Source: Seramator thermalis
GTDB lineage: Bacteria; Bacteroidota; Bacteroidia; Bacteroidales; Dysgonomonadaceae
Length of the DNA: 64,000 nt
NCBI RefSeq assembly: GCF_004138125.1
Contig: NZ_RXHS01000007.1
Coordinates: forward strand, 184,706 to 248,705
Reading direction: 5' to 3'
Below the pieces are notes generated by a model that worked only from the letters and a program-made list of their open reading frames with translations, made no database searches and was not told the DNA's origin. This document shows, piece after piece, positions 8,427 through 17,539 of this stretch. Made by a program: the position numbers and the translations under genes. Within the stretch, counting starts at the first letter, position 1. Every line of letters begins with the position of its first letter.

Positions 8427-8960
8427 TTATGTCTTGGAATTAATTTTCTGCATCACTATGGCGTCTTCGAAGGAATGTTGCCACGAAATCCAATCTTTCA
8501 AGATGGCTGCGTGGATAAATCCTGCCTTCTCGAAGAGTTTCAAACTCGACGTATTGGTCTTGGGTACAAAGGCGTATAACTGGTGAAGTTTCAGAAAATC
8601 GAAAGCATATTTTTCCAGCAATGCGAGGGCTGATGTTGCGAAACCGCCTTGCTGGTAGGCACGATCGATCAGAATACCCACTCCCGCCTTTTGATGAAAT
8701 GCATCAAAATCATATAAATCCACTGCGCCAATGGGTTGTAAGTCGTATTTGCGGACGATCATCATTCGAAGTTGCCCGTTTTCGTATATATTTTGTTGCT
8801 CATGCATGATATATTCCATCAATGCAAATCGTGAGATGGGGGCTGTCGTGGAGCCGTATTTCCACAAATCGGTATCGTTTTCCCATGCATAGAGGGTATC
8901 CAAATCTTCGGGCTCTACGGCACGTAGCAATATCAGATCGTTTTCAAGCAATTTGTTCAT
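8427..8960 (-). CDS. GNAT family N-acetyltransferase
   Basis: This 177-residue GNAT resembles the RimJ/SpeG subgroup: LLRAVEPEDLDTLYAWENDTDLW at the N-terminus, IGAVDLYDFD, then AGVGILIDRAYQQGGFATSAL and NTSSLKLFEKAGF for acetyl-CoA binding. The substrate could be a protein N-terminus, an amino acid or a polyamine and cannot be told. Its start overlaps the end of the upstream membrane protein gene by 17 bp. Confidence 0.88.
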   Translation of the reverse strand: MNKLLENDLILLRAVEPEDLDTLYAWENDTDLWKYGSTTAPISRFALMEYIMHEQQNIYENGQLRMMIVRKYDLQPIGAVDLYDFDAFHQKAGVGILIDRAYQQGGFATSALALLEKYAFDFLKLHQLYAFVPKTNTSSLKLFEKAGFIHAAILKDWISWQHSFEDAIVMQKINSKT

Positions 8961-9408
8961 CTTCTTTTTCCCGTGGAATTAATTCTTCAAGTTCTCGATA
9001 GGATGGTTTGCAGAAAAGCAATGTAAGAAAAAGAATAACCGTGAGCCATGCATAGTTTTGATTGTAAGAAATGGCATACAGTATGATGTTGCCCAAAATT
9101 ACACAATCCAGAAGATAGAGGCGCAGAAAAAAAGCTTTTTTATATGCGATGATAGTTTCTTGAGTTGTCCGTTCTTTATCTCTTTTTCGCTTAATCATAT
9201 TGGCGAACGTTTTCAAAGCCAAAGGAATAGCAGCTAAAGTAATTAAAATGCCGTATTGCTGCAGCGCCATATTCAGCGGTTGAGGAGTTTCCGAAAATCT
9301 TCTGCTCCGGAAAAAGACGAACAGAAACAGAGATCCCAACAAAACATAGCTTCCGTAATAGTGAACACGAAGAGAACGAACGGTTTTTTCCTCGATGGAT
9401 TGCATCAT
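8944..9408 (-). CDS. small membrane protein, unknown function
   Basis: This 154-residue protein has about four hydrophobic segments (roughly 18-36, 48-68, 92-112 and 116-134), a basic KRKRDKER loop, and an acidic C-terminal tail (REKEDEQIA). No family is recognised with certainty. It overlaps recR by 4 bp (ATGA-type) and the GNAT gene by 17 bp, so it is translationally coupled within the recR operon. That tight packing supports it being a real gene. Confidence 0.75.
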   Translation of the reverse strand: MMQSIEEKTVRSLRVHYYGSYVLLGSLFLFVFFRSRRFSETPQPLNMALQQYGILITLAAIPLALKTFANMIKRKRDKERTTQETIIAYKKAFFLRLYLLDCVILGNIILYAISYNQNYAWLTVILFLTLLFCKPSYRELEELIPREKEDEQIA

Positions 9409-10040
9409 TGGGTTGAAACGTTTTTATAGGATTCGTCGAAAGGGGTTCGATTAATGATAGATCTGCCCAAAGTAACTTCATCGGCGTATTCGATTTCATC
9501 GCCTACAGAAACGCCTCGAGCAATAATGCTCACCTTGACATCGAACGGCTGAAGCTTCCGATAAATGTAAAAATTGGTCGTATCTCCCTCCATTGTCGCA
9601 CTCAGCGCCAAAATCACCTCCCGAATGCTGCCCTGTTTCACCCTTTCGACAAGACTGTTGATTTCGATATCGGAAGGGCCAATGCCATCTATCGGCGAGA
9701 TAATTCCACCCAGGACGTGATACAATCCTTTGAATTGCATTGTATTCTCGATTGCCATAACTTCCTTCACGTTTTCCACTACACAAATGGTAGAAGCATC
9801 ACGAGACTGATCAGCACAAATCGGACAAATCTCGGTGTCGGATATGTTGTGACAGCAGGAGCAATAGCGAACATCGTTCTTAAGAGTAGTTATGGCAGTT
9901 GCAAAATTTTCCACGCTCTCTTTGTCTTGTCGAAGTAGGTGGAGCGCCAGTCTCAAGGCGGTCTTTCTGCCAATTCCGGGCAATTTTGAAAATTCGTTGA
10001 CCGCATTTTCCAGAAGTACGGATGGAAACTTGGAAATCAT
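9405..10040 (-). CDS. recR: recombination mediator RecR
   Basis: RecR works with RecO (and RecF) to load RecA on SSB-coated gaps. Present are the helix-hairpin-helix [11 protein letters not shown] (20-30), a Cys4 zinc finger (Cys60, Cys63, Cys72, Cys75), the Toprim domain beginning [14 protein letters not shown], and the C-terminal [20 protein letters not shown]. Length 211 fits. It is the first gene of the six-gene run to fmt and has a strong upstream promoter. Confidence 0.97.
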   Translation of the reverse strand: MISKFPSVLLENAVNEFSKLPGIGRKTALRLALHLLRQDKESVENFATAITTLKNDVRYCSCCHNISDTEICPICADQSRDASTICVVENVKEVMAIENTMQFKGLYHVLGGIISPIDGIGPSDIEINSLVERVKQGSIREVILALSATMEGDTTNFYIYRKLQPFDVKVSIIARGVSVGDEIEYADEVTLGRSIINRTPFDESYKNVSTQ

Positions 10041-10060
10041 TTAAATTACGCTTTGATAGA

Positions 10061-10093
10061 CAAAGATAGTACGATTCGTTGGATTGGACAAAA
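10061..10093 (-). promoter_or_regulatory. promoter of the recR-fmt operon
   Basis: On the minus strand TTTTG (10089-10093) is followed after 20 bp by TATCTTTG (10061-10068). Both match the Bacteroidota consensus, 21 bp upstream of the recR ATG. Confidence 0.75.
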
Positions 10094-10172
10094 ATCTTTT
10101 TTCGAAGTTTTGATTCCGTTTTTTATACGAAATTTCGGGTCGAATTTTTACCTTTTTTGTCGAATAAATTCG

Positions 10173-10180
10173 TACCTTTG
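10173..10180 (+). promoter_or_regulatory. -7 box for serC-serA
   Basis: TACCTTTG is a perfect TAnnTTTG box, leaving a leader of about 67 nt to the serC ATG at 10254. A TTTG at 10156-10159 is too close (13 bp) for a standard -33. The leader contains a short GAAAAT/ATTTTC hairpin and a 5-codon ORF, neither clearly regulatory. Confidence 0.55.
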
Positions 10181-10253
10181 CAGTCGGAAAATGCAGTGTA
10201 TTTTCTAAAAAACCACACTCCAACCTTAAAACAGTTTTTTAAATAATTTTCTT

Positions 10254-11336
10254 ATGAAGAAGTACAATTTTAACGCAGGTCCGTGTGTATTGCCTAAGCC
10301 GGCAATCGAGGCTACTATTGAAGCAATTCGTGATTTCGATAACACCGGTATCGGTCTTCTCGAAATTTCTCACCGTACGCCCGGTTGGGAGAGAATCATG
10401 AAAGAAACTGCCGACTTATGGAAAGAGTTGTTAAACATCCCCGACAACTATCAAGTGCTATTTTTAGGAGGGGGAGCCAGCACACAGTTTTTCGAAGTTC
10501 CGGCCAATCTTCTCGAAAAGAAAGCAGCTTATCTGCAAACAGGAGTGTGGGCTAAAAAAGCTATTAAAGAGGCTAAGTTGTATGGCGAAGTGGAGGTTGT
10601 TGCATCATCCGAAGACAAAAACTATTCATATATACCGAAAGGATATACTATCCCTACGGATGCCGATTATTTTCATATTACCACCAACAACACTATTTAC
10701 GGAACCGAAATTCATGAAGATATTGACAGCCCCGTTACGCTTGTGGCCGACATGTCGTCCGATATCATGAGTCGTCCGCTGGATGTGTCGAAATACGGAT
10801 TGATCTACGGTGGTGCACAAAAAAATGTGGGACCCGCCGGGGTTGCTTTCGTCATTGTGCGCGAAGATATTCTCGGAAAAGTAAACCGTCCATTGCCAAC
10901 GATGGTTGATTATCGCACACATATTGGCAAAGAAGAAAAAGATCGGTCTATGTTCAATACTCCTCCCGTTTTTGCCATCTATGTGATGCATGAAACGCTG
11001 AAGTGGGTAAAAGCTCAGGGTGGTGTGGATGCAATGTATAAACGGAACAAAGAAAAGGCCGAAATGCTTTATGCCGAGATCGATCGTAACAAAATGTTTG
11101 TAGGAACTGCTGCTGTAGAAGATCGTTCGCTGATGAATGTTTGTTTCGTGATGAACGAGGAGTATAAGGACAAGGAAGGCGAATTTCTTGACTTTGCCAA
11201 AGCGAGAGGAATGGTCGGAATCAAAGGCCATCGTTCGGTAGGAGGATTTCGGGCATCTATTTACAATGCCTGCCCGATGGAAAGTGTGGAAGCATTGGTG
11301 GACTGCATGAAAGAATTTGAAAAAAACAACGGATGA
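10254..11336 (+). CDS. serC: phosphoserine aminotransferase
   Basis: SerC transfers the amino group from glutamate to 3-phosphohydroxypyruvate, step 2 of serine synthesis; it also acts in the DXP-independent PLP route on a related substrate. It is a class V PLP aminotransferase with FNAGPCVLP (6-14), EISHRTPGW (37-45), GGGASTQF (72-79) and the PLP lysine Lys190 in [24 protein letters not shown] near the end binds phosphate. Length 360 is usual. SerA follows after 19 bp. Confidence 0.97.
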   Translation: MKKYNFNAGPCVLPKPAIEATIEAIRDFDNTGIGLLEISHRTPGWERIMKETADLWKELLNIPDNYQVLFLGGGASTQFFEVPANLLEKKAAYLQTGVWAKKAIKEAKLYGEVEVVASSEDKNYSYIPKGYTIPTDADYFHITTNNTIYGTEIHEDIDSPVTLVADMSSDIMSRPLDVSKYGLIYGGAQKNVGPAGVAFVIVREDILGKVNRPLPTMVDYRTHIGKEEKDRSMFNTPPVFAIYVMHETLKWVKAQGGVDAMYKRNKEKAEMLYAEIDRNKMFVGTAAVEDRSLMNVCFVMNEEYKDKEGEFLDFAKARGMVGIKGHRSVGGFRASIYNACPMESVEALVDCMKEFEKNNG

Positions 11337-11355
11337 CGAAAGGGTATCGACAATT

Positions 11356-12288
11356 ATGAAAGTACTTTTGGTTACCGAAAAACCTTTTGCCGCGCAGGCA
11401 GTAAAAGAGATTCAGAAGATTATAGAAGAGGCCGGACATGTGTTCGAGAAAATCGAAAAATATACCGATAAATCCCAACTATTGGCAGCTATTGCTGATG
11501 TCGATGCTATTATCATTCGTAGCGATATCATTGATCAGGAAGTAATTGATGCGGCTCCCAATTTGAAGGTTATCGTGCGTGCAGGTGCCGGATATGACAA
11601 TGTTGATTTGGAGGCTGCAACCAATAGGGATGTGTGCGTAATGAATACTCCCGGTCAAAACGCAAATGCAGTAGCCGAGCTTGTATTCGCCATGTTGCTT
11701 TATGTGCAGCGAAATCATTTCGACGGAAGCACCGGCCATGAATTGAAAAACAATCGACTTGGGTTATATGCGTTTGGGAATGTGGCAAAAATGGTGGCAA
11801 AAATTGCGCGAGGTTTCGGAATGCCTGTTTATGCTTTTTCCCCCATTCTCACACACGACGATTTGCGAAAGGAAGGCCAATATGGAGTGATTTCGGTATA
11901 TAGTGCCGAAGAGTTGTTTGATAATAGTGATATTGTGTCGTTGCACATGCCTTTGCTCGAGGATACATACAGATGTGTGAATTATAATTTGCTTTCGAGG
12001 ATGGGCGATAACGGGATCGTTGTAAATTCGGCCCGTAAAGAGGTAGTCAATGAGGAAGATATGATACGTATTATGGAAGAGCGTCCCGATTTCAAATATA
12101 TCACCGACATTAAGCCCGACAAACACGATGAGTTTGCATCTAAATTTGGCATGCGATATTTTTCAACTCCCAAAAAATCGGGAGCTCAGACTTATGAAGC
12201 TAACGTAAATGCCGGTCTTGCTGCAGCTCGTCAAATAGTTGCTTTCTTTAAAAACGGTGACGATCGGTTTAGAGTTAATCCAAAATAG
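11356..12288 (+). CDS. serA: D-3-phosphoglycerate dehydrogenase (short Bacteroidota type)
   Basis: SerA oxidises 3-phosphoglycerate to 3-phosphohydroxypyruvate, the first step of serine synthesis. This 310-residue form lacks the C-terminal ACT domain that lets serine inhibit E. coli Ser[30 protein letters not shown] and [14 protein letters not shown] are visible. The nucleotide motif reads [12 protein letters not shown], missing the usual GxGxxG first glycine, as in the Bacteroidota form I recall. I chose the ATG at 11356, not 11317, which lies inside serC. It forms an operon with serC. Confidence 0.9.
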   Translation: MKVLLVTEKPFAAQAVKEIQKIIEEAGHVFEKIEKYTDKSQLLAAIADVDAIIIRSDIIDQEVIDAAPNLKVIVRAGAGYDNVDLEAATNRDVCVMNTPGQNANAVAELVFAMLLYVQRNHFDGSTGHELKNNRLGLYAFGNVAKMVAKIARGFGMPVYAFSPILTHDDLRKEGQYGVISVYSAEELFDNSDIVSLHMPLLEDTYRCVNYNLLSRMGDNGIVVNSARKEVVNEEDMIRIMEERPDFKYITDIKPDKHDEFASKFGMRYFSTPKKSGAQTYEANVNAGLAAARQIVAFFKNGDDRFRVNPK

Positions 12289-12324
12289 ATAACTCGCTTA
12301 TTTTAAATTATCTAATATTTTTAC

Positions 12325-12354
12325 ATCCCGAGAACTAACATCAGTTTTCGGGAT
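12325..12354 (+). terminator. terminator after serC-serA
   Basis: Hairpin with arms ATCCCGA and TCGGGAT, extended inward by GAACT/AGTTT (one G-U), with a 6-nt loop and the T-rich run TTAGTTTTATTT after it. Confidence 0.65.
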
Positions 12355-12389
12355 TTAGTTTTATTTAACGCAAAACAATTACGAAAATG

Positions 12390-12420
12390 TTTGTTCAATT
12401 ACGAAATTCTCGTAAATTTG
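12390..12420 (+). promoter_or_regulatory. promoter of the BlaI-M56 pair
   Basis: TTTG (12390-12393), 19 bp, TAAATTTG (12413-12420): a full consensus Bacteroidota promoter, 36 bp upstream of the regulator ATG at 12457. Confidence 0.8.
12399..12415. promoter_or_regulatory. candidate BlaI-type operator
   Basis: Inverted repeat TTACGA - AATTC - TCGTAA sits between the -33 and -7 boxes and overlaps the -7 box by 3 bp. A second copy of the half-site, AATTACGAAA, begins at 12377. A dimeric BlaI/MecI-family repressor made by the next gene is the obvious ligand; this is inference. Confidence 0.55.
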
Positions 12421-12456
12421 TGTCGATATAACAAAATAATAGTGAGAACTGAAATT

Positions 12457-12831
12457 ATGGAACGATTGACCCCTCAAGAAGAAGCTGTAATGCTGCATGT
12501 GTGGCAGTTAGGCGAATGTGCTATAAAAGATGTCGTTGACAGAATGGAAGAGCCGAAACCGCCTTATACTACGGTTGCGTCTATTTTCAAAAATCTCGAA
12601 CGCAAGAATTATCTCACCAAAAAACGATACGGAAATGTAAAAGTTTTTCGTCCCAAAGTTACCGAAGCCGTATATAAACAACATTTCCTTTCGGGTGTGG
12701 TAAAAAGCTATTTCGATAACTCCTACAAGGAATTGGTTTCTTTTTTTGCGAAAGAACAAAAAATCACAAAAGACGAGTTGGAAGAAATCATCCGTCTTAT
12801 CGAAAAAAATCAGGGAGAAAGCAAGACTTGA
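12457..12831 (+). CDS. BlaI/MecI/CopY family transcriptional regulator
   Basis: This 124-residue Penicillinase_R winged-helix repressor has LTPQEEAVMLHVWQLGECAI, then PPYTTVASIFKNLERKNYL as recognition region and a C-terminal dimer helix ending IEKNQGESKT. BlaI proteins repress by binding palindromes as dimers and are inactivated by cleavage triggered by the paired M56 sensor protease. The ATG at 12457 was chosen because the longer frame overlaps the promoter. The M56 gene follows after 42 bp. The target genes beyond this pair are unknown; no beta-lactamase is present here. Confidence 0.92.
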   Translation: MERLTPQEEAVMLHVWQLGECAIKDVVDRMEEPKPPYTTVASIFKNLERKNYLTKKRYGNVKVFRPKVTEAVYKQHFLSGVVKSYFDNSYKELVSFFAKEQKITKDELEEIIRLIEKNQGESKT

Positions 12832-12873
12832 TTTTTAGGTTGCTTAAACCGTTCACTTTTAATTTTCTAAAAA

Positions 12874-14559
12874 ATGGAAACGCTTTTCATTTACTTGGTC
12901 AAAGTAAACATTGCACTGGCAATTTTTTACCTCGTGTACCTACTGTTGTTGAAAGAAGATACTTTTATTCGGTTGAAACGGTGTTACTTTCTTGCAGCGA
13001 TTGTTTTTTCGCTTGTTTATCCGCTTTTTACCATCGAAGCATGGGGAAATATCTTCTCTTTCCTTAGAAGAGGATATGCTGCAGAAGTTATTATCGGGCA
13101 ACCGGCCATGTCTTTTTTGGCTGCAGAGTCTACTACGGAAAATAATTTTTGGCTTACTCATTGGGAAAATATCTTCTTTTTGGTAATGGCTGTCGGAACG
13201 GCATTTTTCCTGGTTCGGTTTATCTGGCAATTGGTTACCATCTTCCGTATTAAACGTAAAAGCGTTCTGCAAAGAATAGGAGCGTATAACGTTTACCATT
13301 TATCCGATGAAATATTGCCTTTTTCTTTCTTCAACTGGATTTTTGTCAACACAGAAGCCCATTCTGAAGAAGAGATGAGACAAATACTCTTGCATGAGCA
13401 AATTCACGTACGACAGTGGCATTCGCTGGATGTTATGCTGGGGGAATTATTGTGTATTTTTTTCTGGTGGAATCCCTTTGTATGGTTGATGAAAAAAGAA
13501 ATCACCATCAATCTGGAATATTTGGTCGATAGCGAAATCTTACGCAAAGGCATAAATAGTCGCGACTACCAGTACCACCTTTTACGATTGACTTATCATG
13601 AAACTGCAGTTCAGATAGTAAATAACTTTAATGTATCACAATTAAAACAACGAATTATGATGATGAACAAAACCAAATCACCCTCGCGAAAACTGGCGAA
13701 ATATATAGCCGTTTTGCCTCTGTTCGTATTATTGGTGACAGCAAACAGTGCGTATGCACAAAAGAATGAACCCGCAAAAACTACGACCTCGCCTCAGGAC
13801 ACGACAAAGAACATCAGGCAAAACGATGAAACCTTTGTAGTAGTTGAGAAGCAACCCGAATTTCCGGGCGGAACGGAAGCTATGATGAAGTTTTTGTCCG
13901 ACAATATTCAATATCCGGAAGAGGCGAAGAAGAAGGGTGTACAGGGGAGAGTAATCTGTAATTTTATTGTCAGAAAAGATGGAAGCATTACTGATGCTGA
14001 CATAGTTCGAGGAGTTGATCCGTTATTGGATGAAGAAGCTATTCGGGTAATTAATTCGATGCCTAAATGGCAGCCGGGCATGCAACGAGGAAAAGTCGTA
14101 GACGTGAGGTATACTTTGCCCATCGTTTTCAGATTGCAAAATGAGAAGAAACCCGCACAAAATACCATAACGGTTACTGAAGAAAAAATGAGTGATCCCG
14201 ATCTTGGTTATTTGAAATTTATTGCCGAAAATATTAGATATCCAGTCATTGCACAAGAAAAGGGAATAACAGGATTGGTGAAAGCCAAGTACAGTGTTAA
14301 CGAAAAAGGTGAAATCTCAAATGTAAAAATTATCCAGGGCGTAGATCCTTCTTTAGAAGCTGAAGTTATGCGGGTAATAAAAGCGCTTCCTCCCGATATT
14401 GCCTTGGCAAAAACAGGAGGCAAAGCAAATCCCAACGTCGAATTTTCAGCATATTTCCGCCTTCAGAACGATGAATCTCCACAAGTTAGCCCACAAGTTA
14501 GCAATATCCAAAGCGACATAGTGGTTGTAGGTTACGGAAAAAAACAAGGTGGCGAATAG
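12874..14559 (+). CDS. M56 (BlaR1-like) membrane metallopeptidase with two TonB C-terminal domains
   Basis: This 561-residue protein has N-terminal membrane helices (about 5-26, 37-55, 100-122), the zinc motif HEQIH at 174-178 in the M56 domain, and a further helix at about 277-292. After that come two tandem TonB C-terminal-like domains (about 335-425 and 445-545), each with the YP..A...G..G.V pattern (YPEEAKKKGVQGRV; YPVIAQEKGITGLV). The last residues carry DIVVVGYGKK (548-557), which resembles the segment after the carboxypeptidase-like domain of SusC proteins. There is no penicillin-binding sensor domain, so the signal is probably envelope stress or TonB contact. It pairs with the upstream BlaI gene. 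Confidence 0.88.
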   Translation: METLFIYLVKVNIALAIFYLVYLLLLKEDTFIRLKRCYFLAAIVFSLVYPLFTIEAWGNIFSFLRRGYAAEVIIGQPAMSFLAAESTTENNFWLTHWENIFFLVMAVGTAFFLVRFIWQLVTIFRIKRKSVLQRIGAYNVYHLSDEILPFSFFNWIFVNTEAHSEEEMRQILLHEQIHVRQWHSLDVMLGELLCIFFWWNPFVWLMKKEITINLEYLVDSEILRKGINSRDYQYHLLRLTYHETAVQIVNNFNVSQLKQRIMMMNKTKSPSRKLAKYIAVLPLFVLLVTANSAYAQKNEPAKTTTSPQDTTKNIRQNDETFVVVEKQPEFPGGTEAMMKFLSDNIQYPEEAKKKGVQGRVICNFIVRKDGSITDADIVRGVDPLLDEEAIRVINSMPKWQPGMQRGKVVDVRYTLPIVFRLQNEKKPAQNTITVTEEKMSDPDLGYLKFIAENIRYPVIAQEKGITGLVKAKYSVNEKGEISNVKIIQGVDPSLEAEVMRVIKALPPDIALAKTGGKANPNVEFSAYFRLQNDESPQVSPQVSNIQSDIVVVGYGKKQGGE

Positions 14560-14616
14560 AGAGGATCGAAAAGACATAAAAAACAGATTCTATTGGAATG
14601 GGAATCAGTATTTTAG

Positions 14617-14657
14617 AATCAAAGGGGCTTTATTTCCATCTTGCCCCTTTGATTTTT
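14617..14657. terminator. bidirectional terminator between M56 gene and PBP1A
   Basis: Perfect 12-bp arms AATCAAAGGGGC / GCCCCTTTGATT with a 14-nt loop, followed on the plus strand by TTT. It lies between two convergent genes. Confidence 0.8.
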
Positions 14658-14677
14658 CGTTATGCCGAATAGGAATG

Positions 14678-17080
14678 TTAATCGAAAATGTCGTCGATGC
14701 CTTGGCCTTCTACGGGTTGATTATTCTGATAATACTCGGGTGAGTATTTATCGGGTTCGAAGCATGGATTTCTGAATTGTTCCGGAATTTCGAAAATCCC
14801 ATCGTCACTGATATGAAGAGATGGATCGGCGTATATTTTCTGATAAAATAGCCCGTGAATGGGCAGTGCCATGCTGGCACCTTGTCCGTAAGCCATTCTG
14901 TCGAAATGAATGGAACGATCTTCCCCGCCTACCCAGCTACCGGCCACAATGCCGGGCGTGAACGACATGAACCATCCATCGGAATTATTTTGTGTCGTAC
15001 CCGTTTTGCCTCCCATTTGTCCTTTCAGGTTGTATATCCTTCGCAAGCGGCTGCCTGTGCCGCCGTCGATGACTGCCCGGAGCATATCGAGCATTTTATA
15101 AGAAGTACTTTCGCTGAAAATTTCGTGCATACTAGGAATAAACGTACCGACCACATTGCCATAAGAATCTTCGATACGTGTTACCATCAACGGATCGACG
15201 CGAATACCTCGATTGGCGAAAGCAGAATATCCGCTCACCATTTCCGAAACCGAAGCGTCGCAAATACCCAGGGCAAGCGATACGACCGGATCGATCGGAC
15301 TTTTCAGTCCGAACGATTTGAGTAATCGTGCAAAGGCATAAGGCGAGAACTGTTTCATGAGATAAGCCGTTACCCAGTTGCTGGAATTTTGCAATCCCCA
15401 TTTGATAGTAACCATTTCTCCCACATTACCTGCTCCGGCATTTTTCGGACTCCATTCCTGACCTGTTTCGGTAATCAGGGTTTGCGGCACGTGAAGCATC
15501 TGATCGCAAGGCGTCATGCCTTCTTCCATGGCAAGCGTGTAAAGAAACGGCTTGATGGTCGAGCCGATTTGGCGTTTTCCGGTGCTCACCATGTCGTACT
15601 TGAAGAATTTGAAATCGGGTCCGCCCACATAAGCTTTCACATGTCCGGTGAATGGGTCCATAGCCATGAATCCTGCCCTTAAAAACGATTTATGATAGCG
15701 AATCGAGTCCCACGGAGTCATCACGGTGTCTATCTCACCACCTTTCCATGAGAACACTTTCATTTCGGTTTTATGATTTTTAAATTCCTTGAGGATTTCA
15801 TCCTCACTAAATCCTGCTTTTTTCATTCCCCGATAGCGGTCGGTTTGTCGCATGGCGTTGGCGAGCAAGCGATCGACTTCATTGGCGACACTACTCGAAA
15901 ACGGAGCATAGGGCTTTCCCGCCTTCTCTTTGTCGAAAATCGGTTGCAAGTAGGCCATTTGTTCTCTCACCGCCTCTTCGGCATACTTCTGCATACGCGA
16001 ATCGATGGTAGAGTAAATTTTCAATCCGTCAGTGTATAAATTGTAATTAGAACCGTCGGCCTTTTTGTTTTTTTTGCACCATCCATAAAGCGGATTTTCA
16101 ACCCAAGCAATGGAATCTTCGATGAATTGCTGTTTTTGCCAGCTCGCAGGATAATCTCGACGATCGGGTTTATCGGCCATTAACACCATAGCCAAGTGTT
16201 GACGATAGTAAGGGGCAGGAATATCGGTATGGTTGGCTCTGTTGAAATCGAGCTTGATAGGCTTGCTGATCAACTCGTTTTTCTCCTCTTCGGAGAGATA
16301 GCCGGCCTTCACCATTTGCGTGAGCACAACGTTGCGTCGCTGCTGAGTCAAATCGGGACGTCGGACAGGGTTGTAGAGAGCCGAGTTTTTTAGCATGCCC
16401 ACGAGAGTAGCAGCTTCTTCTATTGTTAGGTCGATAGGTTTTTTGTTGAAGTAGGTATGCGATGCCAACTCAATGCCAATAGCATTGTAGTTGAAATCGT
16501 ACTTATTTAGATAAAGATTGATGATTTCGTCTTTTGTATAATAACGTTCGAGTTTTACGGCAATAACCCACTCAACGGGTTTTTGAAAGAGACGTTGGAT
16601 TTTGTTTTTAGCCCTCGGTGAGTACAGTTGTTTGGCAAGCTGCTGAGTGATGGTGCTTCCGCCTCCACTTGATTCGTGTTGCAGGAGCAAGGTTTTCACT
16701 ACGGCACGTCCCAGTCCGATGATGTCGATGCCCGAATGCTGATAGAAACGGACATCTTCAGTTGCAACAAGAGCTTGAATCAAATAAGGTGATAGTTGCG
16801 AATAATCGGTGAAAATACGGTTGTCGTCGCTTTGCGAATAAGTGAAGAGAAGTTTATCGTCGGACGAAATAACTTGTGAGGCATATTTGTCGATCGGGTT
16901 TTCCAGATCGTCGAGATTGGGAATATAGCCAATAACACCTGCAGATAAAAGTCCGAAGATCAATATATTCAACAAAATGAAAATACCGAAAATTCTCCAC
17001 ATCCAGCGGATGATTTTTCGATTTTTCTCGTTTGTCGCTGTGCGAGATTTTTTATTGCGTGGTTCGTTTTTTTTAGCCAT
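14678..17080 (-). CDS. class A penicillin-binding protein (PBP1A)
   Basis: This bifunctional murein polymerase has a cytoplasmic Lys/Arg-rich head, one membrane helix (about 30-52) and a GT51 glycosyltransferase domain with EDVRFYQHSGID and GGGSTITQQLAKQLY. The transpeptidase has SxxK in GSTIKPF, SSN, and KTG in GGKTGTTQNNSDGW. It polymerises lipid II and crosslinks peptides in the periplasm. The ATG at 17080 (MAKKNEPRNK) is preferred; an upstream ATG at 17089 would add three residues. It is a single gene with its own upstream region and a terminator facing it. Confidence 0.95.
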   Translation of the reverse strand: MAKKNEPRNKKSRTATNEKNRKIIRWMWRIFGIFILLNILIFGLLSAGVIGYIPNLDDLENPIDKYASQVISSDDKLLFTYSQSDDNRIFTDYSQLSPYLIQALVATEDVRFYQHSGIDIIGLGRAVVKTLLLQHESSGGGSTITQQLAKQLYSPRAKNKIQRLFQKPVEWVIAVKLERYYTKDEIINLYLNKYDFNYNAIGIELASHTYFNKKPIDLTIEEAATLVGMLKNSALYNPVRRPDLTQQRRNVVLTQMVKAGYLSEEEKNELISKPIKLDFNRANHTDIPAPYYRQHLAMVLMADKPDRRDYPASWQKQQFIEDSIAWVENPLYGWCKKNKKADGSNYNLYTDGLKIYSTIDSRMQKYAEEAVREQMAYLQPIFDKEKAGKPYAPFSSSVANEVDRLLANAMRQTDRYRGMKKAGFSEDEILKEFKNHKTEMKVFSWKGGEIDTVMTPWDSIRYHKSFLRAGFMAMDPFTGHVKAYVGGPDFKFFKYDMVSTGKRQIGSTIKPFLYTLAMEEGMTPCDQMLHVPQTLITETGQEWSPKNAGAGNVGEMVTIKWGLQNSSNWVTAYLMKQFSPYAFARLLKSFGLKSPIDPVVSLALGICDASVSEMVSGYSAFANRGIRVDPLMVTRIEDSYGNVVGTFIPSMHEIFSESTSYKMLDMLRAVIDGGTGSRLRRIYNLKGQMGGKTGTTQNNSDGWFMSFTPGIVAGSWVGGEDRSIHFDRMAYGQGASMALPIHGLFYQKIYADPSLHISDDGIFEIPEQFRNPCFEPDKYSPEYYQNNQPVEGQGIDDIFD

Positions 17081-17363
17081 AACATTCAATAAAGGAAATC
17101 GTTGGAGCCAATAGATTCCGGTACAAATTTACATGATAATTTTCAATTAACATATCATCGGCCGAAATAATGACGATTTATAACATTTGCCGCATGTAAA
17201 ATGCCCTGAAGATTGGTTGAGAATGAATTGAATGCTTTTTCTGTAGCGAGCTATATCGATTGCTTAATTAAAAAGAGAAAATACATTGTATATAAGTAGT
17301 TTAGTTTGATTGATTTTCCTGAAGAAATGTCTGAGCCGGAATGCAACAGTGGGCTTCGTTTCA

Positions 17364-17407
17364 TTCGACCCAAATACGACGCAAGTACGACCCAAATACG
17401 ACCGAAG
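17364..17407. repeat. intergenic tandem array with 11-bp period (array 3)
   Basis: Four 11-bp units start at 17364, 17375, 17386 and 17397: TTCGACCCAAA, TACGACGCAAG, TACGACCCAAA, TACGACCGAAG, followed by TAC. The alternating CCAAA/CGCAAG ends suggest a 22-bp higher-order unit. It lies in the 459-bp gap between PBP1A and pmbA (17081-17539), which otherwise holds a TAAATTTG box on the minus strand at 17124-17131 (possible PBP1A promoter) and the pmbA terminator. I see no gene in this gap. Confidence 0.75.
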
Positions 17408-17496
17408 TACTAAGCTGATTGCAAAATAACGAATTTGGCGTATTCTTCGTACTTCACTTGCGTGGATGTTTTTGAATATTATAATACAGAAAAAAT

Positions 17497-17525
17497 TTGG
17501 GAGAAGGTTTTTTACCTTCTCCCAA
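17497..17525 (-). terminator. terminator of the tldD-pmbA operon
   Basis: Perfect stem TTGGGAGAAGG / CCTTCTCCCAA with a 7-nt loop just after the pmbA stop. On the minus strand it is followed by a run of T. Confidence 0.85.
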
Positions 17526-17539
17526 AAACAACCCATATT

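Noticed and set aside
10185..10210. Five-codon ORF and small hairpin in the serC leader as possible serine attenuator
   Set aside because: The codons (Met, Gln, Cys, Ile, Phe) have no serine, so no link to the pathway.
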